Of a stretch of 35,697 nucleotides of DNA, positions 8,073-17,155 are shown one piece after another. Position 1 is the stretch's first letter. Each line of letters opens with the position of its first letter. A program made the translations under genes and the position numbers. Source of the stretch: an uncultured Eubacteriales bacterium (GTDB lineage Bacteria > Bacillota > Clostridia > Oscillospirales > UBA644); the NCBI GenBank assembly GCA_934454405.1, contig CAKSFN010000019.1, forward strand, positions 1 to 35,697, given 5' to 3'. Below the pieces are notes generated by a model. It was not told where the DNA came from, searched no databases, and was given only the letters and a program-made list of their open reading frames with translations.

Positions 8073-9164
8073 GTTTGAGAGTAGTGTAATTTCTTTTGGT
8101 AGTAAAACACATCCCGCTCGACAGAATTGCGGCGTTTTGTTTGAGAGTAGTGTAATTTCTTTTGGTAGTAAAACTGAATGTCATTCATCGCGTGACAGAC
8201 GTTTGTTTGAGAGTAGTGTAATTTCTTTTGGTAGTAAAACCGAGTGTCATTCGTCACGCGATAAGCGTTCGTTTGAGAGTAGTGTAATTTCTTTTGGTAG
8301 TAAAACGATTTTGTTGCCTTTATCGCGTGCGCGTGAGTTTGAGAGTAGTGTAATTTCTTTTGGTAGTAAAACTCATACAGGTTTACCGCCTTTCGTAGTT
8401 GTGTTTGAGAGTAGTGTAATTTCTTTTGGTAGTAAAACCGTTTGTTTTACATTCAGCGCGTTCTTTTCGTTTGAGAGTAGTGTAATTTCTTTTGGTAGTA
8501 AAACTGGGGTCAATGCGATGTTCTCTTGTCAATCGTTTGAGAGTAGTGTAATTTCTTTTGGTAGTAAAACGAATGACGGAGGTGAGTTTGTGCCGATCTT
8601 GTTTGAGAGTAGTGTAATTTCTTTTGGTAGTAAAACATTCACGGTTTTTATTGCTTTACAGTTGATGTTTGAGAGTAGTGTAATTTCTTTTGGTAGTAAA
8701 ACTTTTGTGGCGCGGATTTCCTCTGCTTTTCTGTTTGAGAGTAGTGTAATTTCTTTTGGTAGTAAAACTCAATATTTTGATAGGGTTCGTGTAAGACAGT
8801 TTGAGAGTAGTGTAATTTCTTTTGGTAGTAAAACTGAGTGCCACTCTTCGCGCGATAAACGCGAGTTTGAGAGTAGTGTAATTTCTTTTGGTAGTAAAAC
8901 TTTGTAGTCGCATATCTCGTTCCCAACCTTGTTTGAGAGTAGTGTAATTTCTTTTGGTAGTAAAACAAACGACCTCGATGTGAACGGACTCAACAAGTTT
9001 GAGAGTAGTGTAATTTCTTTTGGTAGTAAAACAAAGAAGACGAATGGCTTATCGCGAATTACGTTTGAGAGTAGTGTAATTTCTTTTGGTAGTAAAACCT
9101 TTTCGCAGATACTCTGCCACCGAGGGTTGTTTGAGAGTAGTGTAATTTCTTTTGGTAGTAAGTA
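8073..9164 (+). CRISPR. Type II-A CRISPR array, 17 repeats and 16 spacers
   Basis: A 36-nt repeat (starts GTTTGAGAGT, ends GTAGTAAAAC) recurs every 66 bp from 8073 to 9129 without exception. Repeats 1-16 look identical and every spacer is 30 nt, the usual type II-A length. The final repeat (9129-9164) has a degenerate 3' end (AGTA in place of AAAC), which marks the distal end. The direction is supported three ways: the degenerate repeat lies at the right, the leader with ATTTGA lies at the left, and the 5' part of the repeat pairs with the tracrRNA encoded at 1966-2075. Spacers 2 (8175-8204), 3 (8241-8270) and 12 (8835-8864) are related to one another. Confidence 0.99.
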
Positions 9165-9394
9165 ATAACTGAATGACTGGCAGGTCAATTAAAAGGCACA
9201 CTTGTGTGCAGCCAGTGGTGTTAGGGCTTTGCCCGAAAAGGAAAAACCACCCGCTATGCGGATGGATATTTATTATATCGACAAAGAGGTTTGTTCGTTA
9301 TTCTGCAGCCGCGGCACGTTCGCTGACAAAAATGTTCCCTGAATGCTTTGATTTTGTGGTGAAAAAAACCGTCCTTTTTGAGCCTTTTCGGAAT

Positions 9395-9428
9395 AAAAAA
9401 ACCGTACACGAAACGTGTACGGTTTTTT
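9395..9428. terminator. Bidirectional terminator between the CRISPR array and tRNA-Ala
   Basis: A 10-bp stem (ACCGTACACG / CGTGTACGGT, loop AAA) is flanked by six As on the left and six Ts on the right, so it works on both strands. It would end array transcription from the left and the tRNA transcript from the right. The 230 bp before it (9165-9394) hold only small hairpins (for example GCACAC-TT-GTGTGC near 9210-9223) and no gene that can be supported. Confidence 0.85.
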
Positions 9429-9503
9429 GGTGGAGACGATGAGACTCGAACTCACTACCTCTACAATGCGAATGTAGCGCTCTCCCAGATGAGCTACGCC
9501 CCC
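9428..9503 (-). tRNA. tRNA-Ala (anticodon CGC)
   Basis: The minus strand folds as a full 76-nt tRNA with encoded CCA. The acceptor stem is GGGGGCG/CGTCTCC and contains the G3-U70 wobble pair that marks alanine tRNAs. The D arm is GCTC/GAGC, the anticodon stem CTACA/TGTAG with loop TTCGCAT (anticodon CGC, reading GCG), the variable loop 5 nt, and the T arm GTGAG/CTCAT with TTCGAGT. Confidence 0.97.
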
Positions 9504-9515
9504 AAGCGCCTATAA

Positions 9516-9544
9516 AGTATAGCAGATTTTTTGTGTTTTGTCAA
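9516..9544 (-). promoter_or_regulatory. Promoter of tRNA-Ala
   Basis: On the minus strand TTGACA (9539-9544), 17 nt and TATACT (9516-9521) with an extended TGC end 12 nt before the tRNA 5' end, giving a start close to the mature tRNA. Confidence 0.85.
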
Positions 9545-9699
9545 TACCGGCGCGCAGAGAAATTTGAAAATGAAACGCAAATTTTCGTGACGCGACGGGA
9601 TTCGGCGCTTTTTGAGGCGGGTTTTTTGCCGCAGGGAGCCGAACGGCGTTTTTCTTGACCGGTGCGGCGTTTTTTCTTAATCGAAGCGACATTCTTTGC

Positions 9700-12360
9700 T
9701 TAGCCGGCGCGGCGTTTTTGTTTTTTGCTTTTCTTTGCGGCAATCGCGCGGAAAACAAGTTTTTCGAGCTCGACGAGCGGGATTATCGCCACGGCGAGAG
9801 CGAGCGCCGCCGCAAATTCGGAAAGGCTTATCGTTTCAAAGCCGAACGCCGCGGCGAACGGGGGAACGAAGATGACCGCGGAGGTCAACGCAAAGGCGAG
9901 AAGCATAGAGCCCCACAGCCAGCCGTTTTGTTTTTTGATGGTGAATATCGAGCGTTCGCGGGAACGCATATTGAAGGCGTGAAAGATCTCCACGAGCGAA
10001 AGCGTCAAAAACGCCATTGTCATTCCGTCCGGGCTTTCCGTTATTTCCCATTTTCCCGCTTCCATAAAGTGACCGGTGAAGTATGAAACAGTTGTCAGAA
10101 GCGCGATGAAAAAGCCCTGAACGGCAACGCCCGCGCCGACGCCGTTTGAAAATATACCGTCCCCGGAATCCCTCGGCGGACGTTTCATGGCGTCCGCTTC
10201 GCCGCGTTCCATTCCGAGCGCGAGAGCGGGGAAGCAGTCCGTTATGAGGTTTATCCAAAGCAGGTGGACGGGGTTCAGTATCGTGAAGCCGAGAAGAGAA
10301 GCCGCAAAGACGGAGAGAACTTCTGCCAGATTGGATGAAAGCAGGAACTGCACGGCTTTTCTGATATTGTCGTATATCCTGCGCCCCTCTTCGACGGCGG
10401 AGACGATAGTTGCAAAGTTGTCGTCCGCAAGCACCATATCCGCCACGTTTTTTGTGACGTCCGTGCCCGTTATTCCCATTCCCACGCCGATGTCGGCGTT
10501 CTTTATGGACGGCGCGTCGTTGACGCCGTCGCCCGTCATCGCCGTGATTTTGCCGAGCGCGCGCCACGCGTTGACTATGCGCACCTTATGCTCCGGCTGA
10601 ACGCGGGCGTAGACGGAAAAATCTTTAACTCTTTCCGCAAAATCGGCGTCGGAAATCCCGTCGAGCTCCGCGCCCGTTATCGCCTGCGACTCGTCGGTTA
10701 TTATGCCGAGCTCTTTCGCTATTGCCACGGCTGTGTCCTTGTGGTCGCCCGTTATCATAACGGGGCGTATGCCCGCCTCGCGGCATTCGGCTATCGCCGC
10801 CTTGACTTCGGGGCGTATCGGGTCTATCATACCCGAAAGACCTATATAGCAAAGGTCGTTTTCAAGAGCCGTCGGATCGGTTGATACGGGCTTTTCTTTA
10901 TGTTCCTTTTTTGCGGCGCAAAGCACGCGAAGCGCTTTGTTCGCCATTCTTTTGTTTTCGGCAAGTATCTTGTTGCGGACGTCCTCCGTCATCGGAGCTT
11001 CTTCGCCGTTTTTGAGATACCTCGTGCAGCGTTTCAGCACCTCGTCCGGCGCGCCCTTTGTGAACTGCGAGATATGCCCGCCGTTTTCGACCACGACGCT
11101 CATCATTTTTCGCATGGAGTCGAACGGCGCTTCACCGATGCGTTTGTAGCCGCGGATACCGTCGGTCAGTCCGAGCGAAATTGCGTCGTTGACCAGCGCG
11201 CATTCCGTCGGTTCGCCGACCGCTTCGCCGTTTTCGCCCTCTTTCGCGTCCGAGCAGACCGCCATTGCCGTTGCCAGCAGTATTTCATCGTCGGACGAGC
11301 GTTCGACGACCGTCATTTTGTTTTGCGTCAGCGTTCCCGTTTTGTCCGAGCATATAATCTGCGTGCAGCCGAGCGTTTCGACCGCCGTCAGCTTTCGGAT
11401 AACGGCGTTGCGCTTTGACATCTTGGTAACGCCCATCGAAAGCACTATCGTAACGACCGCCGCAAGTCCCTCGGGAACAGCCGCCACGGCAAGGCTGACC
11501 GCGACCATGAATGTTTTGAGCAGCGCGTCGAATGTTACGTTCGGAACGATGCGCAGAATATCGACGGCAAACACGACAACGCAGACGCCCAGCACAAGCA
11601 CGCTCAAAATTTTGCTGAGCTGGTTAAGCTTTTTTTGCAGGGGTGTGTCGTCGTCCTTCGCCGCGGCGAGCGCGCCCGCTATCTTGCCCATTTCGGTGTT
11701 CATTCCGACGCCCGTCACAACCGCGACGCCGCGCCCGTAGGACACGGAGCTGCCCGTATATACCATATTTTTTCTGTCGCCGAGCGGGATGTCTTTTCCG
11801 TCTTCGACGCAGAGCGTTTCCGTGTTTTTCGTGACGGGAACGCTTTCGCCCGTCAGCGCGGATTCCTCCGCTTTCAGACTTGCCGCCTCGATAAGCCGAC
11901 AGTCCGCGGGAACCGCGTCGCCCGCTTCAAGCAGCACAACGTCGCCGACAACAAGGTCTTCGCTTTTGACCGTTACGGGCTTTCCGTCGCGCAGAACCTT
12001 TGACGTTGCCGCCGTTATCTTTTGAAGCGCCTCTATCGCCTTTTCGGCTTTGCTTTCCTGCGCAACGCCGAGCACCGCGTTTATCACAACGACCGCCAGA
12101 ATGATGAAAACATCCGTGAACGGTTCGTTTTCAAGAGCCGCCGTGACCGCGGAGACCGCCGCCGCGACAAGCAGAATGATTATCATGGGATCGGCAAGCT
12201 CGGAAAAGAATTTTTTGATAACCGAGGGCTTTTTTGCCTCGGCAAGCTTGTTTTTTCCGTTTGCGGCGAGCCTTTTTTCCGCCTCCGAAGAAGTCAACCC
12301 CGAGGCGGATGAACCGATTTCGGCAAAAACCCCTTCAACGCTTTTCAGATATTCTTTCAT
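9700..12360 (-). CDS. P-type ATPase, P2A calcium-pump type
   Basis: This 886-residue membrane pump probably expels Ca2+ (SERCA/PMCA-like group). I chose the ATG at 12358-12360, which has GGGAG 8 nt upstream, over an in-frame start 11 codons earlier. Visible parts are the cation-transporter N-terminal domain, a first hairpin of membrane helices (PMIIILLVAAAVSAVTAAL and DVFIILAVVVINAVLGVA), the actuator motif LTGES, the M4 motif VAAVPEGLAAVV, the phosphorylation site CSDKTGTLTQNK (D339), KGAPDEVL in the nucleotide domain, the hinge MTGDGVNDAPSIKNADIG and six C-terminal helices. Calcium is inferred from this motif set; other divalent or monovalent cations are possible. It ends in a basic tail (KKSKKQKRRAG). 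It follows trkH after 49 bp and may be co-transcribed with the Trk genes. Confidence 0.93.
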   Translation of the reverse strand: MKEYLKSVEGVFAEIGSSASGLTSSEAEKRLAANGKNKLAEAKKPSVIKKFFSELADPMIIILLVAAAVSAVTAALENEPFTDVFIILAVVVINAVLGVAQESKAEKAIEALQKITAATSKVLRDGKPVTVKSEDLVVGDVVLLEAGDAVPADCRLIEAASLKAEESALTGESVPVTKNTETLCVEDGKDIPLGDRKNMVYTGSSVSYGRGVAVVTGVGMNTEMGKIAGALAAAKDDDTPLQKKLNQLSKILSVLVLGVCVVVFAVDILRIVPNVTFDALLKTFMVAVSLAVAAVPEGLAAVVTIVLSMGVTKMSKRNAVIRKLTAVETLGCTQIICSDKTGTLTQNKMTVVERSSDDEILLATAMAVCSDAKEGENGEAVGEPTECALVNDAISLGLTDGIRGYKRIGEAPFDSMRKMMSVVVENGGHISQFTKGAPDEVLKRCTRYLKNGEEAPMTEDVRNKILAENKRMANKALRVLCAAKKEHKEKPVSTDPTALENDLCYIGLSGMIDPIRPEVKAAIAECREAGIRPVMITGDHKDTAVAIAKELGIITDESQAITGAELDGISDADFAERVKDFSVYARVQPEHKVRIVNAWRALGKITAMTGDGVNDAPSIKNADIGVGMGITGTDVTKNVADMVLADDNFATIVSAVEEGRRIYDNIRKAVQFLLSSNLAEVLSVFAASLLGFTILNPVHLLWINLITDCFPALALGMERGEADAMKRPPRDSGDGIFSNGVGAGVAVQGFFIALLTTVSYFTGHFMEAGKWEITESPDGMTMAFLTLSLVEIFHAFNMRSRERSIFTIKKQNGWLWGSMLLAFALTSAVIFVPPFAAAFGFETISLSEFAAALALAVAIIPLVELEKLVFRAIAAKKSKKQKRRAG

Positions 12361-12409
12361 TGTATGATCTCCCGAAAAAAGCTTCAAAATCAAAGAAAAC
12401 AGAGTGCTT

Positions 12410-13870
12410 TTACTTGTTTTTTCTCCATTCGGACGGCGTTATGGCTATCATCAGAGGTGAAAGCTCAAGCCTGCCGAGCAGCATCGCAACGGAAAGCACG
12501 ATTTTTGAAAACGCGGGATACGCCTCAAAGCTTGCCGCGGGTCCGACCATGCCCAGACCGGGACCGATATTGTTGAAGCAAGCCGCCATTGCCGAGAAGT
12601 TTGTTTCTATGTCAAAACCCGCAGGCGGGGAAACGCTTATCAGCAAAAATCCGACGAAGAAAACCATGCAGTATATTGCCAGATAGTTTCCCGTTCCGTG
12701 CAAAGTTGCGTCGTCAACTCTTTTGCCGTCCATTTTTGCGATGGAGACGGCTCTCGGATGCACAAGACGTTTCCTTTCTCTGCCGAACATCTTAAACAGC
12801 AGCAGCAGACGCGAAATTTTTAATCCGCCTCCCGTCGAGCCCGCGCAGGCGCCGATGAACATCAGGATAAGAAGTACGGTTTTTGAAAATATCGGCCATG
12901 TGTTGAAATCCGCCGTTGCGTAGCCGGTCGTCGTCATTATCGACGAGACCTGAAACGCCGAAAGCCTTATCGAGTCCGAAACACTGCCGTACTGCGGAAA
13001 AATGTTGACGGCGATGACCGCCGCGCTGACAAGCGCCAGCCCGAAGTAGCAGATAAGCTCCGCGTTTCTGAAAGCGGTTCTGAACCGTCCTATCAGAATG
13101 AAATAAAAGACGTTGAAATTCACCCCGAACAGGAACATAAAAATCGTTATGACCCATTGCAGATAATGATTGTAGGACGCGATGCTGTCCGCCTTTATGC
13201 CGAAGCCGCCCGTGCCCGCCGTTCCGAACGCGTGAACAAGGCTGTCAAAAAGAGGCATTCCTCCGCAGAGCAGCAGAATTATCTCAACCGCCGTCATGCA
13301 AAGGTAAATGATATAAAGTATCTTTGCCGTGTTCCTCATTTTCGGCACGAGCTTGCCCATGGTGGGGCCGGGCATCTCCGCGCGCAGAATATGAATGGAG
13401 CGCGAGGAGGACGACGACGGCAGGATGGCAACGATAAGCACAAGCACGCCCATACCGCCTATCCAGTGCGTGAAGCTGCGCCAGAAAAGCAGACCGCGGC
13501 TCATCGCCTCGACATTTTGCAGGATAGACGAGCCCGTTGTGGTAAATCCGCTGACCGTTTCAAAAAACGCATCGACGTAAGAGTGTATCTCTCCGCTTAA
13601 AACGAACGGTACAGCTCCTATCGCCGACATTGTCAGCCACGCAAGGGCAACGATGATAAATCCCTCTTTCGCATAAATAACCCTGTCCTTCGGGCGGCAG
13701 AATGCCTGTATCACGCCGCCGAGCAGCGCGGCGCCGAGGATAGTCCACACAAAAGCAAGCGCGGCGTCCGTTTCACCGTAGATAAAGGAAACGGCAAGCG
13801 GCAAAGTCATCAGTCCCGCTTCGAGCAAAATTATTTTTCCGAGCAGGGACAAAATCATTCTCTTGTTCAT
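12410..13870 (-). CDS. trkH: TrkH-type potassium uptake channel subunit
   Basis: This 486-residue membrane protein forms the K+ pore of a Trk/Ktr system. It has the four-fold P-loop architecture, with selectivity-filter glycines in FTTTGSSI (about 109-116), GTAGTGGFG (216-224), MTTTGYATADF and GACAGSTGGGLK. The gene begins 7 bp after the trkA stop, so the two are in one operon and their products should form one complex at the membrane. AGGTAG precedes the ATG at 13868-13870. Length matches the family. Confidence 0.95.
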   Translation of the reverse strand: MNKRMILSLLGKIILLEAGLMTLPLAVSFIYGETDAALAFVWTILGAALLGGVIQAFCRPKDRVIYAKEGFIIVALAWLTMSAIGAVPFVLSGEIHSYVDAFFETVSGFTTTGSSILQNVEAMSRGLLFWRSFTHWIGGMGVLVLIVAILPSSSSSRSIHILRAEMPGPTMGKLVPKMRNTAKILYIIYLCMTAVEIILLLCGGMPLFDSLVHAFGTAGTGGFGIKADSIASYNHYLQWVITIFMFLFGVNFNVFYFILIGRFRTAFRNAELICYFGLALVSAAVIAVNIFPQYGSVSDSIRLSAFQVSSIMTTTGYATADFNTWPIFSKTVLLILMFIGACAGSTGGGLKISRLLLLFKMFGRERKRLVHPRAVSIAKMDGKRVDDATLHGTGNYLAIYCMVFFVGFLLISVSPPAGFDIETNFSAMAACFNNIGPGLGMVGPAASFEAYPAFSKIVLSVAMLLGRLELSPLMIAITPSEWRKNK

Positions 13871-13877
13871 TTTCTAC

Positions 13878-15236
13878 CTATTTTAATATATCGGAGAGGT
13901 CCTCGAGCTTTCCTTCCGCGGCGATAACGACAACGCGGTCGCCGGCAAGAATCATATCCGAGCCTCCCGGAATAATTGTTTTTCTTTGTCTTATAATACC
14001 CGCAACGAGTATATTCTTTTTCAGTTCAAGGTCTTTAAGCGGCACGTTTGCCACCTCCGAGCCCGGGCAAACGCTGAATTCGAGCGCCTCCGCTTTTCCG
14101 TCCATTATCTTATAAAGAGTTTCGACGTTGCTTCCCTCCGAGTTCAGAAGTGCGCGAACATAACTCACAAGCAGGTCGGAAATGGTCTTTTTCGGTGAAA
14201 TTATGCTGTCAACGCCGAGCTTTTCCGCCATGGCAACAAGCTCTTCCTTGTTGACTTTAGGCACAACCTTCGGCACGGCGAGCGAGGAGGCGAAGATAGA
14301 AATGAGAATGTTTTCCTCGTCCATTCCCGTCAGCGAAACGAACGCTTCCATGCTTCTTATGCCTTCTTCAAGCAAAAGTTCCTGCTCCGCGCCGTCGCCG
14401 CAGATAACGTCCGCGCCGGGGAGCGCTTCGCAAAGTTCAATGCACGTCTGCCTGTCCTTTTCGACGATCTTGACGGAGTTGCCGCTGTTTATGAGCAGTT
14501 TTGCCAGATAATACGCCGTTTTGCTTCCGCCGAGGATCATAACATTCCGCGTCTGACGCTGAACAAGTCCGAGCGCGCGCATAAGCTTTGTCAGTTCGTC
14601 GGGAGAAGCCACAAGCCCTATCTTGTCGCCGCTTTTCAGCTCGAAATTGCCGTCGGGAATATAAACCTCGTCGCCTCTGAGCACGGCGGTTATCAAAAAC
14701 GCCGCCTTGAAGCGTCCGCGCAGGTCGATTATCTTAACGCCGTTGAGCGGAGAATCCTGTTTGAGGCGCATCTCTATCATTTCAAGATATCCGCGCGAAA
14801 AGGTTTCTATCGTTGCCGCGAACGGCAGCCGAAGCATATTGTATATCTCTTTCGCCGCCAGCATTTCGGGGTTTATCGCCATGGCGAGGTCGAGCTGCTG
14901 GCACATAAAGCCGAGACTGCTCTCGTTGTATTCGGGGTTTCTTATTCTGGCGATGGTGTGCTTCGCGCCGAGCCTTTTCGCAAAAAGACAGCACAGCATA
15001 TTGGATTCGTCCGAGCCCGTCACCGCAACGAGCAGCTCCGCTTCCGAAACGCCCGCTTCGCGCAGCACTTCGCAGTCAACGCCGTTGCCGCAGACGCCTA
15101 TGACGTCGTAAACATTTGTTATCTGCGTCACGGTTGCGCCGTCAAGGTCCACGGCAACAATGTCCTGCCCCTCCGAAACGAGGCTGGCAACGACCGATTG
15201 ACCTATTTTTCCGCAGCCGACAACTACAATTTTCAT
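13878..15236 (-). CDS. trkA: TrkA-type potassium uptake regulator, two RCK domains
   Basis: This 452-residue cytoplasmic protein gates TrkH in response to nucleotides. It is a tandem duplication of TrkA_N (Rossmann) and TrkA_C domains. The first half starts MKIVVVGCGKIGQSVV with an acidic ribose-binding residue in VAVDLD; the second Rossmann fold begins NVMILGGSKTAYYLAKLL near residue 230 and keeps VEKD. Full length fits the E. coli-type duplicated TrkA rather than the short KtrA. The start ATG (15234-15236) follows a weak AAGAGA site. It lies 22 bp after pepT and 7 bp before trkH. Confidence 0.95.
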   Translation of the reverse strand: MKIVVVGCGKIGQSVVASLVSEGQDIVAVDLDGATVTQITNVYDVIGVCGNGVDCEVLREAGVSEAELLVAVTGSDESNMLCCLFAKRLGAKHTIARIRNPEYNESSLGFMCQQLDLAMAINPEMLAAKEIYNMLRLPFAATIETFSRGYLEMIEMRLKQDSPLNGVKIIDLRGRFKAAFLITAVLRGDEVYIPDGNFELKSGDKIGLVASPDELTKLMRALGLVQRQTRNVMILGGSKTAYYLAKLLINSGNSVKIVEKDRQTCIELCEALPGADVICGDGAEQELLLEEGIRSMEAFVSLTGMDEENILISIFASSLAVPKVVPKVNKEELVAMAEKLGVDSIISPKKTISDLLVSYVRALLNSEGSNVETLYKIMDGKAEALEFSVCPGSEVANVPLKDLELKKNILVAGIIRQRKTIIPGGSDMILAGDRVVVIAAEGKLEDLSDILK

Positions 15237-15258
15237 ATCTTTCTCTTACCTTCCGTTG

Positions 15259-16482
15259 TTAAAACTGCTCATCGTCTTTCCGGCGGACGAGCGATATGAG
15301 TATATCCGTCATCTTTTCCATTGATCTGACGGGAACGTATTCGTGTATTCCGTGATAATTCGCGCCGCCGGTCGAAAGATTGGGGCAGGGAAGTCCCATT
15401 TCCGAAAGCCTTGCGCCGTCCGTTCCTCCGCGAACGGGCGCGATGATCGGCTCCACGCCGTTCTCCCTCATCGCCGCCTCCGCGCGTCCTATTATATGCA
15501 TGTGAGGAACGATATATTCCTTCATATTATAATAACTGTCTTTTATCTGCGCCGTCACCGTTCCCGCGCCGTAAACAAGGTTCAGGTAATCGCAGAGCGA
15601 GGAAACGAACTTTTTGCGGTTCTCGAATTTTTCACGGTCGTGGTCTCTGATAATAAGCCCGATAACGCAGGCGCTTTCGTCGCCCGAAATGTCGCAGACG
15701 TGGTAAAAGCCCTCGTATTTTTCCGTGTGCGCGGGGGCTTCCGCCGCAGGCAGACGGGAAATGAACTCCGCGCCTATGAGCGTTGCGTTTTTCATCTTGT
15801 TTTTTGCGTCGCCGGGGTGGATGTTGACGCCTTTTATCTTTATTTTCGCTCCCGCGGCGTTGAAGTTTTCGTATTCAAGCTCCCCGAGTTCGCCGCCGTC
15901 AACCGTATAAGCCCAGCCGACTTTGAAATTTTCAAGGTCGAAGTTATCCGCGCCGCGCCCTATCTCCTCGTCGGGCGTGAATCCCACTCGAACGGCTCTG
16001 TGCGAGATCTCCGGGTGAGACGCCAGATATTCGCAGGCGGTCACTATCTCCGCTATCCCCGCCTTGTCGTCCGCGCCGAGCAGCGTCGAGCCGTCCGTAA
16101 CGACAAGCTCCTGCCCGACATACTTTTCAAGCGACGGAAAATCCGACGGCGAAAGACGTTCGCCGTGACCGAGCTCTATGTCGCCGCCCTCATATTTGAC
16201 GATGCGCGGTTTTATGTTTGTTCCCGAAACGGCGGGAGAGGTGTCCATGTGTGCGATAAGACCTATCGCCGCGTCGTTTTTTCTGTCCTCCGTCGCGGGC
16301 AGAAAGCCGTAAACGTAGCCGTATTCGTCCATTCGGGTCTCTTCCAGCCCGATTTTTTTAAGCTCGTCGGCAAGAAAAGCCCCCAACGCCTTCTGTTTTT
16401 CCGTAGACGGCACGGCGGGCGAGTTTTCGTCCGACGTCGTGTCAAACGAAACGTATTTCAGAAATCTTTCGGTTACCTTCAA
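15259..16482 (-). CDS. pepT: Peptidase T (tripeptide aminopeptidase), TTG start
   Basis: This 407-residue cytoplasmic zinc peptidase of the M20 family removes N-terminal residues from tripeptides. The start codon is TTG (16480-16482) with GCAGG upstream; it gives MKVTERFLKYVSFDTTSDE, the usual PepT N-terminus, and places the metal ligands at H78 and D80 (IAHMD), the numbering seen in characterised PepT. Other motifs are GADDKAG, TPDEEIGRG, the dimerisation-domain region around VDGGELGELEYENFNAA, PVRGGTDGARL and GGANYHGIHEYVP. It is first in the pepT-trkA-trkH-ATPase run. It could process peptides imported by the neighbouring divergent ABC system, which is an inference from position. Confidence 0.96.
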   Translation of the reverse strand: MKVTERFLKYVSFDTTSDENSPAVPSTEKQKALGAFLADELKKIGLEETRMDEYGYVYGFLPATEDRKNDAAIGLIAHMDTSPAVSGTNIKPRIVKYEGGDIELGHGERLSPSDFPSLEKYVGQELVVTDGSTLLGADDKAGIAEIVTACEYLASHPEISHRAVRVGFTPDEEIGRGADNFDLENFKVGWAYTVDGGELGELEYENFNAAGAKIKIKGVNIHPGDAKNKMKNATLIGAEFISRLPAAEAPAHTEKYEGFYHVCDISGDESACVIGLIIRDHDREKFENRKKFVSSLCDYLNLVYGAGTVTAQIKDSYYNMKEYIVPHMHIIGRAEAAMRENGVEPIIAPVRGGTDGARLSEMGLPCPNLSTGGANYHGIHEYVPVRSMEKMTDILISLVRRKDDEQF

Positions 16483-16935
16483 CGCTCAAACCTGCTTTCC
16501 TATTTTAATATAGAATTCATTATATAATAATTTACAGGCATATATTATCACAACCGAAGAGAAAAATCAAGAGCGCGGCGAGAAATTCTTCCGCGAATAT
16601 CTATGCGTGCAGTTCTATTTTAATTCATTTACGGCGGATTGCGCCGCGCGCGGCTTTCCCGCGAAAGTCTCGTTTCGCTTTTTTTGCGTTTTTTCCTTCG
16701 CGGTCGCTTTCTTTCGAAGGTCTTCCCTCTCTTTTGAGACACTTTTTTCGTCAATATCGTTTTCTTCGGAAAGTCTCTGTTACTTTTTGTCGGGATTTGC
16801 TGACGTATTTTGTCAAAAACTCACTGTTTTTATGCAACATAGAAGTTTTATGCGGGAAATATACTTCCTACTTATTATTTTATATATATCTTTGTGTGTT
16901 AAGTGTGAATAAAGTGAAAAATTTACAAAAGTTAC
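16483..16935. other. Intergenic region between divergent pepT and the ABC operon; no gene supported
   Basis: This AT- and pyrimidine-rich stretch separates pepT (leftward) from the peptide ABC operon (rightward). The pepT-proximal part (about 16505-16550) is very AT-rich with TATAAT on the minus strand, but I see no good -35 at 16-18 nt. A GTG-started open frame at 16607-16912 lacks a ribosome binding site and has a low-complexity Phe/Ser composition, so it is not called. Confidence 0.5.
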
Positions 16936-16964
16936 TTGACAAGCATACCGTGATATTATATAAT
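16936..16964 (+). promoter_or_regulatory. Promoter of the peptide ABC operon
   Basis: A perfect TTGACA (16936-16941), 17 nt and TATAAT (16959-16964) predict a start near 16971, leaving a leader of about 185 nt before the binding-protein ATG. Confidence 0.88.
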
Positions 16965-16970
16965 TGAAAA

Positions 16971-17155
16971 AAGATGAAGAACCGTTTTTTCCGGTGTCAA
17001 AGGCGAGACGTCCGTTTTTTTCGGCCGTCGCTCCTGCTTGGTTTCCGCGGGTCTCTTCCCGAAAGGGAAGTTTTTCGGATAACCGTCAGAGCGCGCTCCT
17101 TGCCATTAGGAGGCGCGGCTCTGAGTTTATAAAATTTTTTGGAGGTATTATCTCT
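16971..17155 (+). promoter_or_regulatory. Structured 5' leader with terminator-like hairpin upstream of the binding protein
   Basis: The leader holds three hairpins. The first is GACG-T-CCG / CGG-C-CGTC with a T7 loop. The second is CTTCCC-GAAA-GGGAAG followed by TTTTT, which looks like a short intrinsic terminator. The third is a GC-rich stem pairing GAGCGCGCTCCT with AGGAGGCGCGGCTC through two bulged Cs. The ribosome binding site GGAGG (17141-17145) comes after the third. I do not recognise a known riboswitch class. Confidence 0.5.

Noticed and set aside
7996..8968. Long open frames on both strands through the array (for example a 303-codon plus-strand frame with repeated FESSVISFGSKT)
   Set aside because: The 66-bp repeat period is a multiple of three, so any stop-free repeat frame stays open; this is CRISPR repeat sequence, not a protein gene.
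9165..9394. Possible second small RNA or degenerate repeats after the array
   Set aside because: Only short hairpins; no anti-repeat match and no promoter with acceptable spacing on either strand.
9510..9758. 82-codon Lys/Ala/Pro-rich frame after the P-type ATPase, looking like a histone-like or frameshifted basic tail
   Set aside because: It overlaps the ATPase end in another frame, includes the tRNA promoter and has no ribosome binding site; the composition follows from GCGGCGTTTTT-type repeats. A frameshifted ATPase tail cannot be excluded but is not needed, since the pump is full length.
16607..16912. 101-codon GTG-started frame in the pepT-ABC intergenic region
   Set aside because: No ribosome binding site, Phe/Ser low complexity and an overlapping alternative frame; nothing supports translation.
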